Below, piece after piece: positions 10,311 through 20,746 of a DNA stretch of 64,000 nt; positions within the stretch are counted from its first letter, which is position 1; each line of letters opens with the position of its first letter. Origin of the DNA: Dendrolimus kikuchii. Taxonomy: Eukaryota > Arthropoda > Insecta > Lepidoptera > Lasiocampidae. The position numbers and the translations under genes are program-made. The notes under the pieces were generated by a model that did not search any database, had not been told where the DNA came from, and was given only the letters and a program-made list of their open reading frames with translations. The stretch lies in the NCBI GenBank assembly GCA_019925095.2, contig CM034392.1:26297887-26361886 (forward strand), written 5' to 3'.

Positions 10311-11106
10311 TCTCTGTGGTTGAGCGGGCTAAGCCTGTGGCGCTTTACATCACATTGCCACGCAGAGGCTCCAAGTTCGATTTCTGATCTGGTCAATTTC
10401 GTGAACTTTCCGATATTTACAAAATTACTCACAGAATATCGTCGTAATGCGGTTAGCCTTCTGCTAATCGTGTTTCTTGCGATTAGTGAGAGTTACCTTA
10501 AGCATCCCTGGGGAAAGAGTTCTCGCCCACCGTCATGCCGTCGAGATGGAGGCGCAACGTATTGCGTGCGCGCTCCCCTCTCTTCTGGTGAGGCGGGCTA
10601 AAGACCACCCCACTCAATGGGAGTCTGAAGACACCGGGAGACAAAAATAACCACTTGCCAGGGTCAGCGGAGAAGTTAAGCCATGTACCCGTGACCTTGA
10701 CACTAAGAGCGAAGGACGGAATACCGAGGGGTTTTAGTGGGTATCCCTAATTGTGGTCTGGCAAGTTTAGTTCTGCCTAGAGATGCTACCGCCATCTCGA
10801 CCTAGTGAATCCCACACACCGGCCGTTATTTCCCCCTACGCGCGGCTGATAGCCCACAATTGGATTTCCCCTCACAAAAAAGATGTACGGGATTAGCCCC
10901 AGAGTGGTCCCTTGTATGCTACCCATCACCTGCGACTGGCCCCAAAGTGGTCCCTTGTACCCATAACCTAGAATTGGCCCCAGAGTGGTCCCTTGTATGC
11001 TACCCATAACCTAGAATTGGCCCCAGAGTGGTCCCTTGTATGCTACCCATAACACAAGCGTAACTTGCTTAGCTTGGGGATATACGAGGAGTGTGTTTGT
11101 CTGCCA
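10311..11106 (+). mobile_element. Composite: SINE-1 ends around R1-like UTR
   Basis: The first ~90 bases are a SINE-1 head (ctctgtggttgagcgggctaa with a weakened B-box 'agttcgatttc'), and the last ~70 are the SINE-1 tail (cataacacaagcgtaacttg). Between them lies ~500 bp related to the R1-like GC-rich blocks at 960-1215 and 15090-15575 ('gccgtcgagatg', 'ggttttagtgggtatccct'), then a 43-bp tandem array. Either a larger SINE-like family or a composite formed by template switching. Confidence 0.5.
10893..11058 (+). repeat. 43-bp tandem array, 4 units
   Basis: Four units of 'gccccagagtggtcccttgt' followed by 'atgctacccataacctaga'; the second lacks about 6 bp and the last two are nearly identical. 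The unit derives from the SINE-1 body, where it occurs once in other copies. Confidence 0.85.
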
Positions 11107-12604
11107 ATTATTTGTATGTAAGGTGATTTGATATCCCATTCAATGAAACTTGCTTTCGATTAGTATTTATGTATTTTGTGATTTCACAGGCTTTTTATTA
11201 CATTTGATGTATACAGAAATATTAGATGTTGTTTATGTTAAACGAATGTAAGGCGAGTGACATGTATGATTCATAATAATATTATGTAGTAATGAAATGA
11301 GCTTGTTATGAATGAAAAGTTTGTGTTAATCGCCGACGTAAGGATTCATTAATTGTGAAAGTACTCTTAAATCTCCGCTTCTCCTATCAACAAACTCTCG
11401 CCCTGTTATGTGCAATGTTCCACCTGCCGTACGTATCAGGAAGTTTTCTCCTGTCACAACAGCGGACAGATAGACAGCGTTATATATTTCACTTGTATAA
11501 AATGTTCTATTGATATTATTAAATAGGAAAATTACAGAATATTTAATTTCAAAATAACCCTGCTTGAATATTACCTCAACTCTGATATTGTCAAGTTCAT
11601 TCTTAAGAGTTTTGTGCCTTATAATTTTTCAAGTGGGCCTTCAGGGCCAAATCCTAAACTATGCTTGAATAACTAAAAACACTCAAAGGGTCAGGAGGCC
11701 AATTTTGACGAAAAATATAACGGTATCATTAGAATGTTGAAAATTCTAATCTAGTCAATAATACTCAGGGATCGAATTGGCTGATTTTGAAAAATCAACA
11801 CACCCGTATTATTATACCAAATCATAGTGTAGCTGGTAGGGATCGATATCTGTGAAGAAATGTCAAAAGACGAACCGAGAGAACGGGTTGTTTTTGAACA
11901 AAATGTTCTATTTTCCATTCATCTGGATAACACAATGGTCAATTCTGAAGACGATCCAAGAGAACTTGAACTTGGAAAATAATTGAAAGTATTTACTGCA
12001 ACAGAAAAGGTTACAGTGAACTAGGTGGGCACACAATATCGTAGCGGAGTTTTTTTTTTGTTGAAGCAGGGGGAATACAATTTGTACAATACCGGGTCCT
12101 TTGTGGGGGTTAGACCTTACGCGGCGAGATTAAGCGCCGCACGGTTTGTGTGGGACTCTGATGCAGGCGTTCTCAAATACATCACTATACCTGAACCTAC
12201 CTCCCATGTGTACGCGCTTGTGTTTAAAAAAATACGAGACTTGGAACGAAGTTACACCCATGTTCATCCGCGCATCAAGGCTTGAGTTACCCAGGGAAGC
12301 AAAGTGACTCAATTCGCCAACAGAGGTTAGTTCCACCGCATCCTCAGATGCAAGTGGACCCCTGTGACGGAATCATGGGAGCAGATTTTGCGCATATCTG
12401 CGTCTCCGGACACCGAACTCACATTGGTACCCGAGAGTCGCATGCGATGGCAGCGGAGAGTTAAAGCAACTGTCATACTTTTTATAAACTTACAGAACAT
12501 TGCATCGTCTTTTAAACTGATGGTTACTAATTATCTTTGGTCCAGGTCTAATAATTCTGCTGATTTTATAGTATGATATGTTTTATGTTTGTATAGTACA
12601 TTAT
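11107..12604. other. 1.5 kb without recognised genes
   Basis: AT-rich to 12000. Around 12025-12470 composition is more balanced and an 86-codon plus-strand frame and shorter frames occur. None shows a motif I recognise, and no splice or polyadenylation context supports a gene. Confidence 0.4.
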
Positions 12605-12605
12605 T

Positions 12606-13090
12606 GTTACGTGCGAGCGGGGGTACGAACTTAGGATTGGAAGTAAACACCAGTCTTTTCAACTAAATGCTTTTATTGACCTACACACGCGTAGTTTGCT
12701 TCTGGATCTCCTCTTACACTACTCTAAACTCCTCCTTCACTGAACTGTCCACAAAACTCGTCACTGTTTTTTACTAAATTTCTCTGCCCACTCTCTAAAC
12801 TCGTCACAATCTTCTATTAAATTTGTCCTCCGGCTCTCTCGTATCGCACTAATCGTTCCCTGTCTCCAAGTGAAACTCACTCGTAGGCGCGCCTTACGCT
12901 GCTTAAATTACCCGGAAAAATCTTTTAGAACTCATAATTTCGATCTTCGTTTCGTTATTCTTTTATTTAATGTCTGTCCCTTTCTAAACATCTATCTATC
13001 TCTGTCTTTTCCTTCCAGAATCTTCTATCTTTTTCTAAAAGTCTTGAGACCGCCTTACGCTGCCAGAAACTTCTACCCTCGGTCACCGGA
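12606..13090 (-). mobile_element. LTR fragment (LTR-2), antisense
   Basis: Read on the minus strand this ends 'cgctcgcacgtaACA' at 12606, an LTR-type terminus, preceded about 70 bases upstream by AATAAA. The rest is pyrimidine-rich on the plus strand, like a U3. The other end is lost where Jk-LINE sequence begins near 13090. Not homologous to LTR-1 by eye. Confidence 0.45.
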
Positions 13091-13265
13091 TTACTTATTT
13101 ACTTATTCTTGGAATGTTTTATATTATTTATTGCCAGTACCACCACTGTTGTTACAACCTTAGTTTAGGGGGTTGCATGGAAGAGATCGCTTTGAGCGAT
13201 AAGTTCACCATTTATACCAAGTTTTTAATTTTTGCTGAACAATAAAGTGTTTTCATTCATTCATG
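13090..13265 (+). mobile_element. Jk-LINE 3' UTR fragment
   Basis: Contains 'gcatggaagagatcgctttgagcgataag' and ends 'gctgaacaataaagtgttttcattc', closely matching 138-345. Confidence 0.6.
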
Positions 13266-13499
13266 CAGCCTTATAGATTTTGTACGAGCGTGCCTACTTA
13301 TGTAGTCATACGTAGGTTTGAAAAATAATTACAATTATATTTAATTTATCATATTTTAAAAGTTGAAGCTGTTGTTTTATATGCAAAAACATTAGAATTT
13401 ATTAAATATGTGTCCGCATCCTTATTGAGCAACAAAACAGAGTCGTCACCATCGTTGTAAAAATAATTTCTAAGTATGGCATGTCTGTACTACTATTTC

Positions 13500-13645
13500 A
13501 TCTATGACCTGAATGGGGGCGCTGTGACATTGACCCGTCGCGGTGCCCGGGCTCGACTCAATCAAACGTCAAATCGCATGACAGCTGATGGACGGACGCC
13601 ATTTTTGTTTTGTATAAACCGGGTGGTGATTTCTATTACGATTGA
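13500..13645 (+). repeat. Dispersed repeat pair, copy 1
   Basis: 'cattgacccgtcgcggt', 'actcaatcaaacgtcaa', 'gacagctgatggacgg' and 'gccatttttgttttg' recur in order at 14605-14745. Unclassified. Confidence 0.55.
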
Positions 13646-13664
13646 ATAATTTGTAATGAAATCT

Positions 13665-13830
13665 GCGGTTCGGTTGGTCTGGTTCGAGCCTCCGACTATG
13701 GAGGAACGGACAGTATATACCCTCCACGCTTGTCCAAGGCGTCTTGGTAGGTTTGACGCATCAGTTATCTCGATGTGCAGGTTTCATCACGATGTTTTCC
13801 TTCACCGTTGTTAGCACTTGATAATTGTAA
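13665..13830 (-). mobile_element. SINE-2 tail fragment
   Basis: Reverse of the body and tail of the SINE at 42380-42660 (cttgtccaaggcg, ttatctcgatgtgc, accgttgttagca). The tRNA-like head is missing here. Confidence 0.55.
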
Positions 13831-13951
13831 CAAATTGCACATTAGATAGATATACAACACTTTATTGTACACCAAAGCAGAATCAGCAGATAACAAACTC
13901 ACACCGACATTTTGTAAACACGTTATTGTGTTTAAAATATGATTTTGCCAA

Positions 13952-14330
13952 GTGCGGAGCGACGCTCGCGGACCTCGTTCGTAATACCGAAGTAAGAAAG
14001 AGAGTTGGTCTGAAAGAGAGTGTCGGTATGAAGGTAAGGAAAGGAATTATCCGGTGGTTCGGGCATGTGGAAAGAATGCATGATGAAAGAATGACTAAAC
14101 AGATATACAATGCAAAAGTGTATGCACGACACACCTTCCATGATCAAATTGATCGTGTACTAGCAGAAGGTGATGTCAGGAGCCTTAAGAACAGACGAGC
14201 GTGCATGACAAGAGTTATGAATGTCAAAGAAGCAAGTGAGGTGTGTAAGAATAAGCCTAAATGGCGCTCTGTTGTTCGTGCCTACCCCGCAAGGGAACTG
14301 GCGTGAAGTTATGTATTTATATATGTATGT
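13952..14330 (+). mobile_element. RTE-a copy with 10-bp TSD
   Basis: Direct repeats ATTTTGCCAA at 13942-13951 and 14331-14340 bound the insert. The frame reads from CGATLADLV through RWFGHVERMHDERM to ARELA. It lacks the ~8 residues covering VDGCRSRGRPR (a short in-frame deletion near 14120) seen in other copies. The tail is slightly degenerate (ATGTATTTAT). Confidence 0.85.
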
Positions 14331-14343
14331 ATTTTGCCAATAA

Positions 14344-15089
14344 ACACCTCACATTTCCTATCTTTTAAAAATTTCAAATCAAAAATTAAGGAACGGAACT
14401 AACATCAAAAATGATACAAATTCAAAATCTCCAAACTGCTTACGAATTTTTTATTCACTTGCCTTACCATCGTTTGAATTTTGCGATTACTTGTATGGAT
14501 GGAGCTTATGTCAAATTTTAAACGATAATTAATAAATTACGTACGTCTTCAGACCACTAATCGGCCACTAGTTTAATTTATTGTACAATATTTAAGTTTC
14601 ACTGATTGTATGAGTTGAATGCGGGCGGTGACATTGGCCCGTCGCGGTACCGAGTTCAACTCAATCAAACGTCAACGCGAGTGACAGCTGACGGACGGGC
14701 GCCATCTTTGTTTTGCACACTGACTGGTGGTTTCGGACGAGTGCTTGGCAGATATTATTGCAGTATTCAAAGGTATCGGATTTCTCGGGAATCGTTAGCT
14801 TGATATAGTGATGAAACAAATTGATATTTATTTTTGTAGTTCACTAGTTCATTATGTACGCCTTAAGCACTGTTAAGATTCTTAAATAAGCCTACAAACT
14901 TACTATAACTCAATATGAATAAGACCGTTAATATTTAATATTATGTAGTATTTAATTATTAGCATAGTTGTCACAAAAATTTCGTATAAGTTTATGATGG
15001 TAATAATACTTCGACGCTTCCGGTAAGCGAGATGTGTTAAAATGTACTAATTTGCCTGCTTTTGATTCATTTAGCGATGGTTATAGTAT
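14344..15089. other. AT-rich stretch with repeat pieces
   Basis: Holds a reversed bit of repeat E near 14440-14530 and copy 2 of the 13500 repeat at 14605-14745 (listed separately). Otherwise nothing recognised. Confidence 0.45.
14605..14745 (+). repeat. Dispersed repeat pair, copy 2
   Basis: Second copy of the 13500-13645 unit, same strand, about 1.1 kb away, with scattered substitutions. An RTE-a insertion lies between them. Confidence 0.55.
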
Positions 15090-15575
15090 TTATTGAATAC
15101 TCCCGCCAAAGGAGGACGCGTCGACGCCGGAGGTCAGACAGTGACCTTCGGCCGCCGTAAGTTTACCCCTAGGAGTATAGGGGTTCTCACTCACCCGCAC
15201 ATGCCGTCGAGATGAAAGCGCGAGTGTTCCGCGCGCACTCATCTCTCTTCCCGTGGGGCGCGTTACAGACCGCCCCACGCATGGACTAGACTTAGCAGTA
15301 GCCGGGGGATACGTCCTCCGGCATAGGAAGAGGCCCAGTGAGGGGGGCCCACGCCTGCCAGGGCACGCGGAGTTGGGAATCCCGCATTCACGTAGCCCTG
15401 GCATAAGGCGCAGACGGAACACCCAGGGGTTTTAGTGGGTATCCCTAACTGGGGAGTGGCAATAGCGTGGCACCGGTTCTGACCGGGCACGCTAGTGCCA
15501 CCCCCAATCTGGCGAATCCCACACTCACACGGGTCGCGAACATCCCCCCAGGCTTCTGTGCCTGTCGCGGCTTAG
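15090..15575 (+). mobile_element. R1-like LINE 3' UTR-like block
   Basis: GC-rich 480 bp with 'catgccgtcgagatg', 'cgccccacgcatgga', 'ggggttttagtgggtatccc' and 'ctggcgaatcccacac', all shared in order with 10530-10830. Open frames on both strands reflect GC content, not coding. Confidence 0.5.
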
Positions 15576-15596
15576 TCCAAAATTTTTTATTGAATA

Positions 15597-15975
15597 CTAG
15601 CTGACCCGGCAAACTTCGTACCGCTTTAGAATCAATAAATAAACAACGTTGATTTCCGAACGACGAGACGAATATCAAACGTTTGACATTCAAAACCAAA
15701 AAATAAATCACTTTTAAATTTAATTTAATATCTGAACGACTTTTAAATTTAATTAATTTCTAAACGACGGGACGAACATCAAATGTTTGATACAGGAATA
15801 GTTTCTATGGGAAAGCGAAATTGTTGTTTTTACTATATTCCAAGCATTTTGTTCATATTTACTCACCTTTTAAACCTTTCCTGGACTTCCACAAATAATT
15901 CAAAACTAAAATTAGCCAAATCAGTCCAGCCGTTCGCGAGACTAACGAACAGCAATTGATTTATATATATATATA
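15597..15975 (-). mobile_element. Helitron-like element
   Basis: Starts 'CTAGctgacccggca' (the reversed 3' end) and runs through 'aaatcagtccagccgttcgcg', the usual interior, towards AT-rich sequence. The 5' TC end is not sharply placed. Confidence 0.5.
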
Positions 15976-16028
15976 CTAAATAGACAGACATACAATTTGT
16001 ATCACTTAAAGCCACTATTTTTTTTCTT

Positions 16029-16265
16029 GCATGAGTTCAGCAGACAGGCAGACGGCCCACATGATGGAAAGTGGTTACCATCACCTATAGACATTTGCAA
16101 CCCCAAAGGTGCTACAAAGGCGCTGCTGCTCTCTTAAGGCATACTGGAATCTGGCTACTAATGCCGGAAAACAACTCAATGTTGTTGTGGCGCCACACTC
16201 TATACCAGGGTGGTAGTCATCCAGATGGGCAAATACCCTGCCACCTGTCTGTCGATTGTAGACTG
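16029..16265 (+). mobile_element. Rep-A, diverged copy
   Basis: Starts 'ttgcatgagttcagcagacagg' and follows the family to the 'ccacctgtctgt' region with many substitutions. The CACGGATAAA end is missing. One of the older copies. Confidence 0.55.
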
Positions 16266-16335
16266 TAGACATGACTTCCGTACTAACATTATAAATACGA
16301 AAGTAACTGTCATGTCATTATTATAACTATGATGA

Positions 16336-16925
16336 TATTTTTCTTTCCTTTTATTGTGTCTTGGTCTTATTGAGTATGCACTGTTTGCTACAACTCCATT
16401 AATTCTTCAAAAAGTAACTCTGTAATATAATTCTGTATAAAACTTATAAAAAAAGAACTTGAGGTTTAAATAGAATCTTATCTTATACTAATATATAAAG
16501 CTGAAGAGTTTGTTTGTTTGAACGCGCTAATCTCAGGAACTACTGGTCTGATTTGAAAAATTCTTTCAGGGTTAGATAGTCCATTTGTCGAGGAAGGCTA
16601 TAGGCTATATGTCATCATGCTAAGACCAATAGGAGCGGAGCACCAATGAAGAATGTTTCAAAATCGGGGGGGTTTTATAAACAAATTCCATGCGGACGAC
16701 GTCGCGGGCTCAGCTAGTAAGAAATATAAAGAACAGCAATTTTTAGCTAAACGTGTTGCTTGGGAGTTTCTTGCCGCTTCTTCTCCTTAACAGCAATAAC
16801 ACGTTGCGAAGCGGTGTACCTAATAGGAAGTAGATTTCAATTTTGACTTACATGTATGACCTTCAAGAAGTGTTCTCTAGTGGAACTTATTTTGAATAAA
16901 AACTTTTGAATTTGAATTTGATGAA
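16336..16925 (+). repeat. Dispersed repeat G, split by a Helitron
   Basis: Left part 16336-16475 and right part 16718-16925 join to match 1625-1980. Removing 16476-16717 restores the order seen in the intact copy. Confidence 0.7.
16476..16717 (+). mobile_element. Helitron-like element, exact ends
   Basis: 242 bp, starting TCTTATCTTATACTAATATA and ending 'gggctcagCTAG', flanked by A (16475) and T (16718). Removing it restores 'tagaa/taagaaatataaag' against 'tagaacaagaaatataaag' in the intact repeat G copy at 1.77 kb. That shows insertion between A and T with no target duplication, which is diagnostic of Helitrons. It encodes nothing, so it would depend on an autonomous helper. Confidence 0.8.
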
Positions 16926-17068
16926 AATCACGTGGCAAAAAGAAGGTTAAACTGAAAGCTTGTCGGGTACAAGAGTAAAGGGTCGACCAAAAAAGAGATG
17001 GATTGTGTGAAGAATGATTTGGGGTATGACAGAAGTCGTACGCCAGAATAGAGGAGTTTTTTTTTATT

Positions 17069-17370
17069 GCAAGAGATCTGCAGACAGGCCGACGGCCCAC
17101 TTGATGGAAAGCGGTTACCATCGCCTATGGACATTTGCAGCACCAAAGTTGCTACAAATGCGCTGCTGCTCTCTTAAGGGACACTGGAACCTGGTCACTA
17201 TTGCCGGAACACAACTCAAGGTTGTTATGGCGACATACTTTAGACCAGGGGTGGTAGCCATCCAGTCGGGCAAATGCCCTACCACCTGGCTGTGGGTTAT
17301 TAAGTCGCCTCTTACGACAGGTCGCCCGGCCGCAGGATATTGTATTCCTTCTCCGTTCCTGCACGGATTA
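17069..17370 (+). mobile_element. Rep-A copy, near full length
   Basis: From 'tttttattgcaagagatctgcag' to 'cctgcacggatta'. The first G of GCAGGAG is changed. Confidence 0.65.
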
Positions 17371-17934
17371 ATGGGAGAGTATGGGAGAAAAGGACATATT
17401 GTGCCGATTCCCAAATAATTAGAAAAAGGCGAAGGAGCGAGAGAGACAGCATTATAAAACCTCGATACAAGCCATCTCAAGAAGTTCAAGGCAATCAAAG
17501 ACACAGGAATAGTTAACATCGCAAAATCTAACTTTATTGACCACACATCAAGACACGCGTCTGGGAATCGAACCCTCACCCACGTACCGCACTTGTTTAC
17601 AACTGGATCGTAAAGATATATTTCGTATCAAATCGTCGCTTGGTCACGTGTTTGACGCCTACACAAAACAAGGATACAATCACTCACATAAAACAACAAT
17701 GAACTTTATTCTGTAAGCAGTAAGGTGCTGTACAAGTGAATATGTAATGCGGTTATTAAGGATAATTTGCGACCTCCTAACACCTTATGTGGTGCTAGTA
17801 CTTAGCATAGATATAAATTCATTTAAGTTACGATGCAATATTTGTCTAACCCAAACAAAACCTACACATATTTTATTTGTAAGTTTTGTTAAATAGCCAA
17901 CAAATAACAGTCAAATTTAATTCTCGACGAGTAA
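17371..17934. other. Unique stretch
   Basis: Includes a GAGA-rich bit (17420-17445). No gene or family recognised. Confidence 0.4.
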
Positions 17935-18007
17935 AGTAATGCGTTCCGGCGAGGATCGATCCCGCGTCTTTTGAATTTGGAACGCGTGGCCATTACGCTA
18001 CCAAAGC
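17935..18007 (-). mobile_element. SINE-2 tRNA-like head
   Basis: On the minus strand: 'tagcgtaatgg' fits the pol III A-box well and 'ggatcgatcc' is B-box-like, about 35 bases apart, as in a tRNA-derived promoter. Only the head is present. It is not a functional tRNA because no acceptor stem pairs. Confidence 0.55.
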
Positions 18008-18389
18008 TATATTGGTCGCTATAAAATCTGATTATTTAAAAAAAAAAAACAAGATGCCTTAATCTGATTACTTGCTTTGGATCAGAAAAAAATATAACAA
18101 AAAGTAAATATACGTAATATCACGTTTATTAATACGCGTATCCGTCCGTCCGTCCACATGCGAAGTGACAGGCAATCAGTCTGTACGTATCACGTCAATC
18201 TACTACAACCCTCCGAGTAATTTTTGCTCACATATTTACCTATGGGTCACAGATTAGTTATGTACAGAGGAAGAATTCATACTTAAAACTTTATTATATT
18301 TAGAGCTTCATAACAAATGAGCGTAAAGACAAAAGTGTAGTTTTACACAAGGGACAGAATTGTGAATAAAACAAAACTAGTTGATTGTA

Positions 18390-18735
18390 CGGACCGCGTT
18401 CGTAATACCGAAGTAAGAAACGAGAGTGTCGGGGTGAAGGTAAGGAAAGGAATGCTCCGGTGGTTCGGGCATGATGAAAGAATGACTAAACAGATATACA
18501 ATGCAAAAGTGGATGGATGCAGAAGTCGTGGAAGGCCACGACACACCTTCCATGATCAAATTGATCGTGTACTAGTAGAAGGTGATGTCAGGAGCCTTAA
18601 AAACAGACGAGTGTGCATGACAAGAGTTATGAATGTCAAAGAAGCAAGTGAGGTGTGTAAGAATAAGCCTAAATGGCGCTCTGCTGTTCGTGCCTACCCG
18701 GCAAGGGAACTGGCGTGAAGTTATGTATGTATGTA
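18390..18735 (+). mobile_element. RTE-a copy with 12-bp TSD
   Basis: Flanked by TAGTTGATTGTA (18378-18389) and TAGTTGATCGTA (18736-18747), one change. The frame reads from DRVRNTEVR to ARELA, with short in-frame deletions around 'KRVGLK' and 'VERMH' compared with the long copies. Confidence 0.85.
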
Positions 18736-18986
18736 TAGTTGATCGTATAAGGCTGAAATTTGGAATACCCTTCTTTTTAGGTAGACTTGCATACTGGTAA
18801 GACTTTTTAAATTATAACATGCATAGTTTTTAGCAAACAACAAAAAATGACATTTTTGCGTATACGCCTATATGTTGTGAAGCCTTCGATATGTACCTAT
18901 TGGCGCGCGACACCGCAACCCCGTCGCCGCTGCGCATCAACATAATAATTCGCTGTAAAATAAAATAAAGAAAAGAAAGATACGAC

Positions 18987-19213
18987 GGCCTCTGTGGTTG
19001 AGCGGGCTAAGGCTTTGCCGGTGTACCTCACTGCAACGCAGAGGTTCCGGGTTCGATTCCTGGTATAGTAAATTTCGGAAACGTATTTTCTCCGTTATTT
19101 ACTATGGTCTGGGTGTCTGGGATCGGCCCCAGAGTAGTCCGTTGTATATTATTCATAACACAAGCGTAACTTGCTTAATTTGGGGATATACAATGTGTGT
19201 TTGTCTAAAAAAA
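18987..19213 (+). mobile_element. SINE-1 copy (tRNA-derived)
   Basis: Nearly identical to 7321-7559, including the B-box 'ggttcgattcc' at about 19049 and the body, with an A-rich tail grading into (TA)n. Confidence 0.75.
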
Positions 19214-19690
19214 AAATATATATATATATTTACTGTCGAGAATGAATGCACATAAAACAAACGCATAGCTGTATAAACCAGCGTTAGTTGTATTATATAA
19301 AGAAATTCACAAAATAGCAGCGCGGTGGCGGTACGGCGGCGGCGTGGTTGCAAGTGTCCAGCCGTACCGTCTACACGAGCACTTACGTCTTTAGAAGTTA
19401 TCGACCTTTCATTCTTGTGAGAATGCGAGAACCCGTTCCACATTCTCGTTTACCGCAGTGTTCTCGCGAGAATGTGGAGAGCTCTTTACTTTACAGTAAA
19501 TCAAAGGATTAAGTAAGCATGGACTGAATAGTTTAAATATTAACTAAGTACTAATTGAAACTTGTTTTATTCCATTAAAGCTAGATGATAATATACTAAA
19601 CTCAAAAAAAGAGCTACAAACACATATTATGTTATCGAAGTAATAAATTGGACAAGTGCGTGTTAATCCATATATACGGCAACGTGACGG
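19214..19690. other. Unique stretch with CATTCTCG palindromes
   Basis: Contains a GC-rich patch at 19320-19380 and repeated 'cattctcg' motifs at 19400-19475. No gene recognised. Confidence 0.4.
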
Positions 19691-19694
19691 CTTT

Positions 19695-20135
19695 ATTGGA
19701 GCCGAACGGTATTGCACGTGACGATGGTAGGCGTCCCGACGGAATGACTCTAATTCCCTGGCAGCGTGGCAAGCCTTTGGTGTGGGATGCGACTTGCGTA
19801 GACACGTTGGCCGCATCCCATTTACCAAACACGTCTAAATCGGCCGGTTCAGCGGCGGAAACAGCCGAATCGCTCAAGCGGCGCAAATATGCAACCCTCT
19901 GTGAGAGTTATATGTTTGTGCCGTTTACTGTCGAGACGCTTGGCCCGGGGGTCCTGAGGCCATGAGCCTCTACCAAAATTTATCGAAATGACTCATTGAC
20001 TCTTGGGGTGATCAGAGGGCTGGTGCTTACCTCGGCAAACGGATCAGTATGGCCATCCAGCGAGGAAACGTAGCCAGCCTTCTGGGTACTATACCCATAG
20101 AAGATGGTGATCTGGGCTCAGTATTCTACTTATAG
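19695..20135 (+). pseudogene. Retroelement ORF end, PD-(D/E)XK nuclease-like
   Basis: Decayed C-terminal part of a retroelement ORF. The first frame (to about 19945) has RPDG, then LIPW, then [13 protein letters not shown], then ASHLPNTS. The PD followed by a VxD/WDxT strand fits the restriction-like endonuclease (PD-(D/E)XK) fold of R2-group elements. A frameshift near 19945-19955 moves the homologous reading to another frame, with an in-frame TGA at 19989-19991. It then continues with RISMAIQRGNVASLLGT and stops at TAG 20133-20135. The family is one I know as common in animal genomes; its exact clade is inference. Confidence 0.6.
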
Positions 20136-20194
20136 TCTTGAGGGACTATGAGTAGAATACAATACAAATAAGTTAAGTTTTCTTGCATTGTATT
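20121..20194 (+). mobile_element. Rep-F 3' end: double hairpin
   Basis: 17-bp arms (20121-20137 and 20144-20160) pair with one mismatch around a 6-nt loop. A second palindromic stretch (AATACAAT..ATTGTATT) follows at 20157-20194. The ORF stop codon lies inside the left arm. The same structure without the ORF occurs at 27526-27622, 8002-8060 (-) and, decayed, near 29786-29940. Confidence 0.75.
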
Positions 20195-20332
20195 GATCCA
20201 TATATTATACAGCACAAAAGCTTAGAAAATATTTAATTTGGGAACTGAAATGTTTTCAAATCCTAGCAGCTCCCTAGTACTCAATAATATCAATATGGCG
20301 ATCAAGTTTTTCTTGTAAATTAATTTGACATT

Positions 20333-20740
20333 ACATACATACATACATACATAACTTCACGCCAGTTCCCTTGCGGGGTAGGCACGAACAACAGAGTGCC
20401 ATTTAGGCTTATTCTTACACACCTCACTTGCCTCTTTGACATTCATAACTCTTGTCATGCAAGCTTGTCTGTTCTTAAGGCTCCTGACATCACCTTCTGC
20501 TAGTACACGATCAATTTGATCATGGAAGGTGTGTCGTGGCCTTCCACGACTTCTGCATCCATCCACTTTTGCATTGTATATCTGTTTAGTCATTCTTTCA
20601 TCATGCATTCTTTCCACATGCCCGAACCACCGGAGCATTCCTTTCCTCACCTTCACCCCGACACTCTCTTTCAGACCAACTCTCTTTCTTACTTCGGTAT
20701 TACGAACGCGGTCCGCGAGCGTCACTCCGCAGATTTTGCG
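20333..20740 (-). mobile_element. RTE-a copy with 6-bp TSD
   Basis: Flanked by GACATT at 20327-20332 and 20741-20746. The 122-codon minus-strand frame is uninterrupted from TLADRVRNTEVRKRVGLKES to ARELA and keeps the GCRSRGRPRHTFHDQ region, so it is a relatively young copy. Confidence 0.85.
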
Positions 20741-20746
20741 GACATT

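Noticed and set aside
15090..15490. Open frames in the GC-rich block on both strands
   Set aside because: The block matches LINE 3' UTR-like sequences elsewhere in the window; the frames are not shared between copies.
17935..18007. Possible tRNA gene
   Set aside because: A- and B-box-like motifs are present, but acceptor and anticodon stems do not pair and the sequence recurs with a SINE body at 42380; it is a SINE head.
20330..20350. CRISPR-like short tandem repeats (catacatacatac)
   Set aside because: Simple (ATGT)n tails of RTE-a copies; no spacers, and the DNA is eukaryotic.
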